DNA from: a virus
Direction: 5' to 3' (one strand)
Length of the DNA: 24,747 nucleotides
Virus record (IMG/VR): IMGVR_UViG_3300007509_000060
Location: 1-24,747 of that record
A model generated the notes under the pieces. It was not told the DNA's origin, did no database searches, and saw only the letters and a list, made by a program, of their open reading frames with translations. Position 1 is the stretch's first letter. The number at the start of each line of letters is the position of its first letter. Positions 7,995 to 12,675 of the stretch are shown here, piece after piece. Both the position numbers and the translations under genes were made by a program.

Positions 7995-8191
7995 GTTATC
8001 TGTCCCTCCTCTCTTGGGTTAATAGTTGCTGATGTATACTCTACCTTGATGGCATCACCCTCATCTGGGTTAACCTCCAGTGCTTGGCACACCTCTCGCC
8101 ACACCTTATCGTTGGTAAAGTCCTCATGATACAAGTCCAATGTTCTCTGCTCCTCCTCTCCGTCCCAGCAGTGGTTAATTACCATGCTCAT
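7991..8191 (-). CDS. Small acidic phage protein (66 aa)
   Basis: The ORF begins MSMVINHCWDGEEEQRTLDL and shares one base with the stop of the upstream ATPase gene (TGATG), so it is probably made by translational reinitiation. It is acidic and has no recognised motif. The position between the ATPase and the DUF3150-like gene suggests a function with them, but this is inference. Confidence 0.65.
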   Translation of the reverse strand: MSMVINHCWDGEEEQRTLDLYHEDFTNDKVWREVCQALEVNPDEGDAIKVEYTSATINPREEGQIT

Positions 8192-9183
8192 CAGAATAAG
8201 ATTTCTTGATGCTTAACTGCCCAGTCTGTAAACGCCTTGGTACTCGCCAAGTCTGGGTTCTTCCTCGCTGCATATGACACTGACAACACACTAAACTCCG
8301 GTGGCATACGCTCTGCATAAGTACACACTCTACCAAAGTTATCCTCTGTTGCCCTCTCTGCTATCGCCCCACTCAACGCATACAGCGTCGCAGGGTCAGT
8401 CGGCACATCAGCAGTTGATGGGTTAAGTATGATGTTATCTGGGTTAGGTAGTTTGCGATATATCTTAACAAACCCTACAAACTCCGCTGCTGCACCCTCT
8501 CCAACAGCCCCTTTAAAGCACTCATACTCTGCCTCTGGTGGCACTGTCCCAAGCACATCACTCACACCATCAACCCAACTTCTAGGCGTAGCATTCTGCT
8601 CCCTCTGTGGGTCGAAGTCATGCAGTAAGTTCGGTCTAAACCTTATGAACGACACCACCTCTGGTGCAACTTCATGCTCTATCGCCCAGTTGCTCCAGTC
8701 ATCGAGGTGTGTATCAAGGTCAACTACTGTCTCTCTGTTACGCAGATGACTCAACACTCGGTTAGCCCCTGCTCTATCCTTCTGCCTGTTGCCAGTGCTT
8801 ATAACCTGCCAACCATCAGGGAGTTTATACCCATGTAATGTTCTCGCTTGACAGATGTTAGCCAATACTTTCTGCAAGTCTGCACCTGCTTGGTTCCTAT
8901 CATCGAACAACAGTATACCTTTATCAGGTGCTTTACCCTCCTGCGGAAACCACTCTGGTAAGCGGTATGTTAGGCTATCTTCATTGCTCTTATCAGGGTA
9001 AAGTATCCCAAAGTCCTCAACTAACATCGTCGGCATATGCAACTCTCTGCACTCTACTCCAAGTTCCTCCGCTGCTTCATGCACCAGTGTGGTCTTACCA
9101 CCTCCCGGACTACCCTCTATACACAATGTTCTCTGCTGTGGGAATAACGCCTTAACCGTTTCTTTCATCAATGTCGCTCTCAT
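8191..9183 (-). CDS. MoxR-type AAA+ ATPase
   Basis: This 330-aa protein has Walker A GSPGGGKT (24-31), a Walker B region GILLFDD (89-95), sensor-1 N132 in STGN, and arginines in the LRNR segment (148, 150) placed where arginine fingers are expected. The second Walker B acidic residue is Asp95 rather than the usual Glu. MoxR ATPases act with VWA-domain proteins in assembling or remodelling protein complexes, and the VWA partner candidate lies downstream at 5010-6140 in the same operon. AGGAG lies 7 nt before the ATG. Whether the pair helps virion assembly or acts on host proteins is unknown. Confidence 0.92.
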   Translation of the reverse strand: MRATLMKETVKALFPQQRTLCIEGSPGGGKTTLVHEAAEELGVECRELHMPTMLVEDFGILYPDKSNEDSLTYRLPEWFPQEGKAPDKGILLFDDRNQAGADLQKVLANICQARTLHGYKLPDGWQVISTGNRQKDRAGANRVLSHLRNRETVVDLDTHLDDWSNWAIEHEVAPEVVSFIRFRPNLLHDFDPQREQNATPRSWVDGVSDVLGTVPPEAEYECFKGAVGEGAAAEFVGFVKIYRKLPNPDNIILNPSTADVPTDPATLYALSGAIAERATEDNFGRVCTYAERMPPEFSVLSVSYAARKNPDLASTKAFTDWAVKHQEILF

Positions 9184-9365
9184 TTCATATCTCCTTTTAT
9201 CACTTTATATTTCTTATGGTCAATGCCATATGACACCACCATACCCTCTACCCTCTGCAACTTCGCCGACCTCTTGTCACTGAAGTAGACAGGATTACCC
9301 TCAATGTCACACACCATCTGTCCACTTTTGCCCCATCTAAGGCAGAATAACCGTAACCTCTTCAT
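9180..9365 (-). CDS. Small basic phage protein (61 aa)
   Basis: I take ATG 9365 (MKRLRLFCLRWG), with TAGGAGGG about 8 nt upstream. The stop overlaps the ATPase start by 4 nt and the start overlaps the upstream stop by 4 nt. It is strongly basic (MKRLRLFCLRWGKSG, KRSAKLQRVEG). No family recognised. Confidence 0.65.
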   Translation of the reverse strand: MKRLRLFCLRWGKSGQMVCDIEGNPVYFSDKRSAKLQRVEGMVVSYGIDHKKYKVIKGDMK

Positions 9366-9781
9366 CGCCACTGCCCTCCTACCCAAGCCTCAGCCCTAGT
9401 CAGTTTCTTACGCTGTGTAACCCTCTGCTTAGCTGCCCCAACAAACCCATAAGACACCACTCTCTTAACAAATTCCTCACTCTTGACCTCCGTAGGTTGG
9501 CTCGGTCTAAACTGTGCATAATGTTTCTTCGTGGTATTGGAGTTATACACCTCCCCATTCTCATACCATGTATCAGCCAGTGATGAGTATACAAACATCG
9601 GATGATGCGTCCCATAACTGAACACTGCATAGATGTCATCATCAGGTTGCCATAGCGGTCTATGTTGCCACCTAGCAAACACATTGCTACCATCAAATGA
9701 CTGCTTCTTATTAACAAACTGCCTCCCATCACGGTTAGCAGTCTGTTGTATAACATACCCTTTAATATCTTCTTTAGCCAT
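9362..9781 (-). CDS. Conserved phage protein, function unknown (139 aa)
   Basis: The start ATG 9781 has AAGGGGGA 8 nt upstream. The central stretch DDDIYAVFSYGTHHPMFVY followed by WYENGEVYNSNTTKKHYAQF resembles a family of uncharacterised phage proteins in which a 'SYG-HPMF' core is followed by 'WY.N...YS.TT.KH'. Proposed role unknown. The C-terminus is basic. Confidence 0.75.
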   Translation of the reverse strand: MAKEDIKGYVIQQTANRDGRQFVNKKQSFDGSNVFARWQHRPLWQPDDDIYAVFSYGTHHPMFVYSSLADTWYENGEVYNSNTTKKHYAQFRPSQPTEVKSEEFVKRVVSYGFVGAAKQRVTQRKKLTRAEAWVGGQWR

Positions 9782-10154
9782 GGTTGTTATCCCCCTTAAG
9801 CATCGCTTTTAAACGGTTGTTAGGTATGGATAACTTGGCTGTAATGTTCCTAGCCCCCACTTCCTTAAGATATGCAAGATACTTAGTAGAGTCCACCTCA
9901 ATAGGACAGATGTCGTTGAAGAATGCATAGAAGTGACTGATGAGTGCTTGCTGGTTGCTGTTAAGAAGTTCATCTGTAACCTCATAGTCTAACCAGTCAC
10001 GCTGTAGGGACTTCTTAGCCCCATATACCATCGCATCACCATGAGTGTAAGCCCTGTTAATGTGAGTATGATGTGGTCTAGTTGAAGTAGATACATCAAG
10101 GTAAAGTGTATTGAAAGTTGTTAATGCTTGTTGTTGAATGTCAGTTAAGTTCAT
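9774..10154 (-). CDS. Phage protein of unknown function (126 aa)
   Basis: The start is ATG 10154 (MNLTDIQQQAL) with AAGGGA 7 nt upstream; an in-frame upstream start at 10187 lacks a ribosome site and would lie over the terminator. Visible segments are HINRAYTHGDAMVYGAKKSL and the C-terminal AKLSIPNNRLKAML. It is the first gene of the long operon after the cassette-A terminator, so it needs readthrough or its own promoter. Function unknown. Confidence 0.7.
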   Translation of the reverse strand: MNLTDIQQQALTTFNTLYLDVSTSTRPHHTHINRAYTHGDAMVYGAKKSLQRDWLDYEVTDELLNSNQQALISHFYAFFNDICPIEVDSTKYLAYLKEVGARNITAKLSIPNNRLKAMLKGDNNHG

Positions 10155-10178
10155 ATTAATTTCCCTTAAAGTTGTTGT

Positions 10179-10211
10179 AAAACGCAAGAAAGCCCGCTTT
10201 ACAGCAGGCTT
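10179..10211 (-). terminator. Hairpin terminator/attenuator of cassette A
   Basis: On the - strand AAGCCTGC (10211-10204) pairs with GCGGGCTT (10197-10190) with one wobble and a TGTAAA loop. The tail TCTTGCGTTTT is only partly T-rich. It sits 18 nt after the stop of the 99-aa gene and before the long operon, so it may act as a leaky terminator that sets operon expression. Confidence 0.6.
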
Positions 10212-10228
10212 AATATGCTCAGTTAAAA

Positions 10229-10528
10229 TTAGCCAAGTACAGTCACAGTAGGACGAGATGATTTAGCACCATCTTCCTTAGTTGGTAACATTGCAACATA
10301 CGGTGAGTTACCACGTCCACTTAACAACACTGGTGATAAGTCCTTCGCTTTACTATCCGGAGTAAAGAAGTTCAGTTCAGCATTATGTTGTTTAGCATAT
10401 CCAACCATTGCTTCATGTAGTTCGTTTACATTCTCTTGATTAAACTTACCATCTGCATTTGCTCTTACAGTGATTTTATTCTTAGTGTTTAAGATTACTT
10501 CTACGTTGCCGCTATATATTCTAGCCAT
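10229..10528 (-). CDS. 99-aa protein, paralogue of the 11674-11967 product
   Basis: The ORF begins MARIYSGNVEVILNTKNKIT, with AAGGAGA upstream of the ATG. It aligns with the 97-aa product of 11674-11967 along the N-terminal half: M.RIY.G.V....NTK.......G....EN..EL...M. The C-terminus ends in a short TVTVLG strand. The pattern suggests a small alpha/beta fold, but I do not recognise the family. It has its own promoter (10664-10692) and a terminator right after the stop, so it is a monocistronic cassette that could be made in quantity. Function unknown. Confidence 0.8.
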   Translation of the reverse strand: MARIYSGNVEVILNTKNKITVRANADGKFNQENVNELHEAMVGYAKQHNAELNFFTPDSKAKDLSPVLLSGRGNSPYVAMLPTKEDGAKSSRPTVTVLG

Positions 10529-10614
10529 GATATATTCTCCTTAAATGATGGGTATCAACCCTTATATTGTTTATGAAACCACAGTGTAGTTTCGTTTAAT
10601 GAAGTCTGTTTAAT

Positions 10615-10651
10615 GAGATTTAAGAAATTTAAAATAAAAATCCGAAATCTC
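10615..10651. repeat. Inverted repeat GAGATTT/AAATCTC in cassette-A leader
   Basis: GAGATTT (10615-10621) and AAATCTC (10645-10651) are perfect inverted copies separated by 23 AT-rich bases. It lies in the predicted 5' leader of cassette A, just after the predicted start site. A second small hairpin, GAAAC 10575-10579 / GTTTC 10589-10593, lies closer to the gene. Confidence 0.45.
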
Positions 10652-10663
10652 GACCTCGCCAAA

Positions 10664-10692
10664 AGTCTGCCACGCCGTCGCCGATTTGTCAA
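10664..10692 (-). promoter_or_regulatory. Promoter A (TTGACA-N17-CAGACT, extended -10)
   Basis: On the - strand a perfect -35 TTGACA (10692-10687) is followed after 17 nt by CAGACT (10669-10664), preceded by TGG as an extended -10. The same -35, spacing and TGGCAGAYT block occurs at promoters B and C although the spacer here is quite different, which supports selection on the motif. It should drive the 99-aa cassette with a leader of about 130 nt. Confidence 0.7.
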
Positions 10693-10805
10693 GTTTCGAC
10701 CAGTACACAGAGAAAGCGGTCGGTGTAAAGTGTAAAGTTTAAAGGGAAATGTAAAGTTATGCAGTAACCATGGTAGTAATAATCTATGTAAAGTTTAGTA
10801 GTAAT

Positions 10806-10823
10806 CGCGCGCGCGTATATATA
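10806..10823. other. Alternating CG/TA tract
   Basis: CGCGCGCGCGTATATATA is an 18-nt alternating pyrimidine-purine run within the iteron region. Such runs favour left-handed DNA or easy melting under supercoiling. It is the only such run I saw in the window. Confidence 0.5.
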
Positions 10824-11044
10824 AAGCGGTGGAAAAAATCTACTTTTGGTGTAAAGTTTTAGAAATAATCTATGTAAAGTTATGGAAATGTATTAAAAAA
10901 TGTATCGCTGTAGGGTGCGTGGTTGGTGGGTTTTCCAAAAAAAATCTATAAAATCTATTTTTTTTGAAGTAATAAGGGACTAAAAAGTTTAGAGTCTTTA
11001 AGATAATATCAAATGCAAAATTCGGGGTTGCTCTCTAAGATAGT

Positions 11045-11071
11045 TATAGATTATATAGATTATATAGATTA
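11045..11071. repeat. Triple tandem TATAGATTA, AT-rich unwinding candidate
   Basis: Three head-to-tail copies of TATAGATTA (27 nt) run from 11045 to 11071. The related TATATAGATTATTT appears twice, just after the tandem and again near 11198. The segment lies between the two iteron clusters and is almost pure A+T, as expected for a duplex-unwinding element. Confidence 0.55.
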
Positions 11072-11107
11072 TTTATATAGAGTATTATTACCTTGGATAC
11101 TTGGATT

Positions 11108-11124
11108 CCCTTATGACATAAGGG
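11108..11124. repeat. Inverted repeat CCCTTAT/ATAAGGG
   Basis: CCCTTAT (11108-11114) and ATAAGGG (11118-11124) form a 7-bp stem with a 3-nt loop just left of the first iteron palindrome. It is too short to be a terminator and has no U-run on either side. Confidence 0.35.
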
Positions 11125-11133
11125 ATTGCGGCT

Positions 11134-11151
11134 AACTTTACATGTAAAGTT
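11134..11151. repeat. Perfect 18-bp palindrome, copy 1
   Basis: AACTTTACATGTAAAGTT is two iterons placed head to head. The same palindrome occurs again at 11279-11296, and both are preceded by GCT. The symmetry suggests a site for a dimeric protein. Confidence 0.65.
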
Positions 11152-11278
11152 TTGCTTGTAACTTTACACGAAATCGTCACTATATTAAGATTATCTTATA
11201 TAGATTATTTGCAAACTTTACACCCTCTAGCCCAGTGGTAGTAAGGGATACAGCAATAATCTACTTTTTGAAAGTGCT

Positions 11279-11296
11279 AACTTTACATGTAAAGTT
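11279..11296. repeat. Perfect 18-bp palindrome, copy 2
   Basis: Second copy of AACTTTACATGTAAAGTT. Here symmetry extends to 20 bp (11278-11297, TAAC...GTTA). It is 145 bp from the first copy, about fourteen turns of the helix, which would allow looping between bound dimers. Confidence 0.65.
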
Positions 11297-11430
11297 ACAG
11301 GGGGGGTGTGTAAAGTTAGGGATAATGTAAGGTTATACCACCTAAAACTTTACATTTTATAGTGATGTGGATACTAAGGTATAACCCCCCGAAGTATGGC
11401 CAGTATATTATTTTTAAAAAATAAGACGTG

Positions 11431-11446
11431 GTTAACATATGTTAAC
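11431..11446. repeat. Perfect 16-bp palindrome GTTAACATATGTTAAC
   Basis: This palindrome is unrelated to the iteron motif and lies 17 bp left of the cassette-B terminator. Nearby, TTATTTTT and its complement form an AT palindrome at 11408-11424. Possibly an operator. Confidence 0.45.
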
Positions 11447-11462
11447 TAGTCTTTTCGCAGAC

Positions 11463-11490
11463 GAAAAAAAGCCTCGCTTTCACGAGGCTC
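11463..11490 (-). terminator. Rho-independent terminator of cassette B
   Basis: On the - strand AGCCTCG (11489-11483) and CGAGGCT (11476-11470) form a perfect 7-bp stem with a 6-nt loop, followed at once by a run of T (complement of 11464-11470). It lies 7 nt after the stop of the 42-codon ORF. Confidence 0.85.
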
Positions 11491-11496
11491 TTAGTT

Positions 11497-11625
11497 TTAC
11501 TTCTTGGTTAGTTTCTTGGCTTGTCTGAATCTATATAACTCTGACTTGCTTTTGAACTCTTGTCTTATCCAACGTTTACCGTCAGTAGACTTTTCAAGTA
11601 GTATGTATTTACGTTCATTGTTCAT
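11497..11625 (-). CDS. 42-aa basic protein of cassette B
   Basis: The start ATG 11625 has ACAGGAG 6 nt upstream. The product MNNERKYILLEKSTDGKRWI..., ending QAKKLTKK, has about one third Lys/Arg. It sits between a hairpin after the 97-aa gene and the cassette terminator, so it is the second gene of that short transcript. The high charge suggests a nucleic-acid-binding peptide, but nothing recognisable is present. Confidence 0.65.
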   Translation of the reverse strand: MNNERKYILLEKSTDGKRWIRQEFKSKSELYRFRQAKKLTKK

Positions 11626-11644
11626 AGTGAACTCCTGTAAATGT

Positions 11645-11666
11645 GAGTGGGAGGTTAATCCCACTC
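11645..11666 (-). promoter_or_regulatory. Hairpin between the two cassette-B genes
   Basis: GAGTGGGA (11645-11652) and TCCCACTC (11659-11666) form a perfect 8-bp stem with a 6-nt loop, located between the stop of the 97-aa gene and the ribosome site of the 42-codon ORF. No U-run follows, so it is not a normal terminator. It may stabilise the upstream message or control translation of the small ORF. Confidence 0.55.
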
Positions 11667-11673
11667 GGTTATA

Positions 11674-11967
11674 TTAGGCTAGTTTTTCAATCTTACTCTT
11701 ACTAGCGCCCTTCTTTTGCTCAGGCATGATGGTTAGTCTTGGGTTTCCGTAACGGTCAACCTGTAACACTGCGTCCTTTCCACCTTCAACTACGAAGTAA
11801 CTCCACTTATGCACATTCGTATCCAGTTTGTCTGCTAGTTCTAGCATCTTAGCCTTCAACTCCTCGGCGTTTTCGTTACTCCAATTGCCCTCGTTATCTC
11901 TTTTAAGTGCAATTTCACCTTTGGTATTTTTATAGATGGATACCGTACCCTCGTATATTCTACTCAT
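11674..11967 (-). CDS. 97-aa protein, paralogue of the 10229-10528 product
   Basis: The ORF begins MSRIYEGTVSIYKNTKGEIA and has ATAGGAG upstream. It aligns with the 99-aa cassette-A protein over the first half; the C-terminal half (VVEGGKDAVLQVDRYGNPRL then a Lys-rich end, KKGASKSKIEKLA) differs. The small size, NTKGEI turn and basic tail suggest a compact alpha/beta domain with a nucleic-acid-binding tail, but this is inference. It is transcribed from promoter B and probably co-expressed with the 42-codon ORF. Confidence 0.8.
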   Translation of the reverse strand: MSRIYEGTVSIYKNTKGEIALKRDNEGNWSNENAEELKAKMLELADKLDTNVHKWSYFVVEGGKDAVLQVDRYGNPRLTIMPEQKKGASKSKIEKLA

Positions 11968-11991
11968 AATATCTCCTATTTGAGTGTTTAT

Positions 11992-12041
11992 GAGCCACGA
12001 ACCTATTCCGTGGCTCGTTATATCTAGGCAACGACCGTTGC
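11992..12041 (-). promoter_or_regulatory. Two hairpins in cassette-B 5' leader
   Basis: The predicted leader (about 12047-11968) starts with GCAAC 12028-12032 / GTTGC 12037-12041, then has GAGCCACG 11992-11999 / CGTGGCTC 12009-12016, an 8-bp perfect stem. A hairpin near the 5' end of a transcript commonly protects mRNA from decay. The cassette-C leader also starts with a small hairpin. Confidence 0.5.
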
Positions 12042-12044
12042 TTC

Positions 12045-12093
12045 GATGGTTCTAATCTGCCATAGATTTACTAAAATGTCAAGTTTTGGGTTA
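12045..12093. repeat. 49-bp direct repeat, copy 1 (carries promoter B)
   Basis: This segment is identical over 49 bases to 12627-12675. Similarity continues weakly on the right (TGAAGTCG near 12110 and 12689) and reaches a C6 run at 12161-12166 and 12741-12746. It carries a full copy of promoter B, so the repeat is a duplicated control region. Confidence 0.9.
12054..12082 (-). promoter_or_regulatory. Promoter B (TTGACA-N17-CAGATT, extended -10)
   Basis: On the - strand TTGACA (12082-12077), 17 nt spacer ending TGG, then CAGATT (12059-12054). Identical to promoter C because both lie in the 49-bp repeat. It should start transcription near 12047 for the 97-aa and 42-aa genes. Confidence 0.72.
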
Positions 12094-12121
12094 AATGGAC
12101 TGTATTATGAAGTCGATTGCA

Positions 12122-12140
12122 GGGTATACGCCATATACCC
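12122..12140. repeat. Inverted repeat GGGTATA/TATACCC
   Basis: A perfect 7-bp stem with a 5-nt loop (cgcca) upstream of promoter B. It is followed on the + strand by ATTTTAGG, too weak for a confident terminator. Possibly an operator half-site pair. Confidence 0.35.
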
Positions 12141-12204
12141 ATTTTAGGGGCATGCTTTGACCCCCCGAGTGTATAGATAAATATTTATTTAAAAATAAAA
12201 AGAC

Positions 12205-12229
12205 AAAAAGAAACCCTGCTTTCGCAGGG
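12205..12229 (-). terminator. Rho-independent terminator of cassette C
   Basis: On the - strand CCCTGC-GAAA-GCAGGG (12229-12214) forms a 6-bp stem with a stable GAAA tetraloop, followed by TTTCTTTTT. It lies just after the stop of the 28-codon ORF. Confidence 0.85.
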
Positions 12230-12236
12230 CTCTTGG

Positions 12237-12323
12237 TTATGTGTATAACGATATCACTGTGTATATGTATAGTATCATCACTGTGGCTGCAAATGCAATC
12301 GCTATGTTTACTATTGTATTCAT
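12237..12323 (-). CDS. 28-aa hydrophobic peptide of cassette C
   Basis: The start ATG 12323 has AAGGAG 6 nt upstream (AAGGAGTACATATG). The product MNTIVNIAIAFAATVMILYI..., ending ISLYT, is almost entirely hydrophobic and fits one membrane span with no charged tail. It precedes the terminator by a few bases, so it is the last gene of cassette C. Too short for database recognition; could be a membrane-targeted early peptide. Confidence 0.6.
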   Translation of the reverse strand: MNTIVNIAIAFAATVMILYIYTVISLYT

Positions 12324-12340
12324 ATGTACTCCTTGGTTGC

Positions 12341-12356
12341 GAGGGCTTGCGCCCTC
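12341..12356 (-). promoter_or_regulatory. GCAA-tetraloop hairpin between cassette-C genes
   Basis: GAGGGC-GCAA-GCCCTC on the - strand is a perfect 6-bp stem with a GNRA loop, between the RHH gene stop and the ribosome site of the 28-codon ORF. It occupies the same relative place as the hairpin in cassette B (11645-11666). No U-run follows. Confidence 0.55.
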
Positions 12357-12363
12357 TGGGTTA

Positions 12364-12588
12364 TTAGTGTTGGTCGTACCATTCTTCCCACTCATCAATT
12401 ATGCTCTCTAAGGCTTGTGCAACAACCTTGGTTTTTGATATCTGGAACCCATAGTCCTTAGCCTGTTGGTGTACTAGGTTAAACCTTGATAGCAATTCTG
12501 GGTCTACCCTTATAGATATCAGCTTTGTTTTAACCTTGTCTTTCCTATACACTCCAAACTTTTCGTTTAACCGTTTCATTTCACTCAT
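12364..12588 (-). CDS. Ribbon-helix-helix-like DNA-binding protein (74 aa)
   Basis: ATG 12588 has GGAG 6 nt upstream. After a short basic leader (MSEMKRLNEKFGVYRKDKVK) comes TKLISIRVDPELLSRF, the beta-strand plus helix of a ribbon-helix-helix fold, then ISKTKVVAQALESIIDEW as the second helix. RHH proteins bind DNA as dimers at short palindromic or repeated sites and often repress their own promoter. Such sites are abundant nearby (iterons, palindromes, promoter repeats), so this is the best candidate regulator in the window. The target site is not shown by sequence. Confidence 0.75.
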   Translation of the reverse strand: MSEMKRLNEKFGVYRKDKVKTKLISIRVDPELLSRFNLVHQQAKDYGFQISKTKVVAQALESIIDEWEEWYDQH

Positions 12589-12609
12589 ATGTATCTCCGT
12601 TTATTAACA

Positions 12610-12627
12610 CAAAGCAATACCGCTTTG
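12610..12627 (-). promoter_or_regulatory. Small hairpin at the start of the cassette-C leader
   Basis: CAAAGC (12610-12615) and GCTTTG (12622-12627) pair with a 6-nt loop, right after the predicted start site of promoter C. It corresponds in position to the GCAAC/GTTGC hairpin of cassette B although the sequence differs, which suggests that structure is kept rather than sequence. Confidence 0.4.
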
Positions 12628-12675
12628 ATGGTTCTAATCTGCCATAGATTTACTAAAATGTCAAGTTTTGGGTTA
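12627..12675. repeat. 49-bp direct repeat, copy 2 (carries promoter C)
   Basis: Identical over 49 bases to 12045-12093. The 582-bp spacing between copies covers the whole of cassette C, consistent with a past duplication of the promoter region, after which the genes diverged or were replaced. Confidence 0.9.
12636..12664 (-). promoter_or_regulatory. Promoter C (TTGACA-N17-CAGATT, extended -10)
   Basis: On the - strand TTGACA (12664-12659), 17-nt spacer ending TGG, CAGATT (12641-12636). It drives the RHH gene and the 28-codon ORF, with a leader of about 40 nt. Confidence 0.72.

Larger units (their letters stand above)
10724..11354. repeat. Iteron-like array of TGTAAAGTT; putative replication origin
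   Basis: The 9-mer TGTAAAGTT occurs exactly at 10731, 10750, 10787, 10850, 10873, 11143, 11288 and 11309 on the + strand and, as AACTTTACA, at 11134, 11160, 11214, 11279 and 11346. Near copies lie at 10724 (TGTAAAGTG) and 11326 (TGTAAGGTT). The left cluster is all one way; the right cluster is mixed. Two + copies share a longer unit ATAATCTATGTAAAGTT (10779-10795, 10865-10881). I see no gene in 10529-11496. Iterons next to an AT-rich tandem repeat (11045-11071) are a classic origin layout, but multi-site operator DNA is an alternative. Confidence 0.6.

Noticed and set aside
10889-10980. 27-codon ORF MYRCRVRGWWVF in the iteron region
   Set aside because: No Shine-Dalgarno, no conserved neighbours, and the sequence is part of AT-rich non-coding DNA.
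10724-11354. CRISPR array
   Set aside because: Repeats are only 9 bp, occur in both orientations and at irregular spacing, with no spacer-length regularity and no cas genes.
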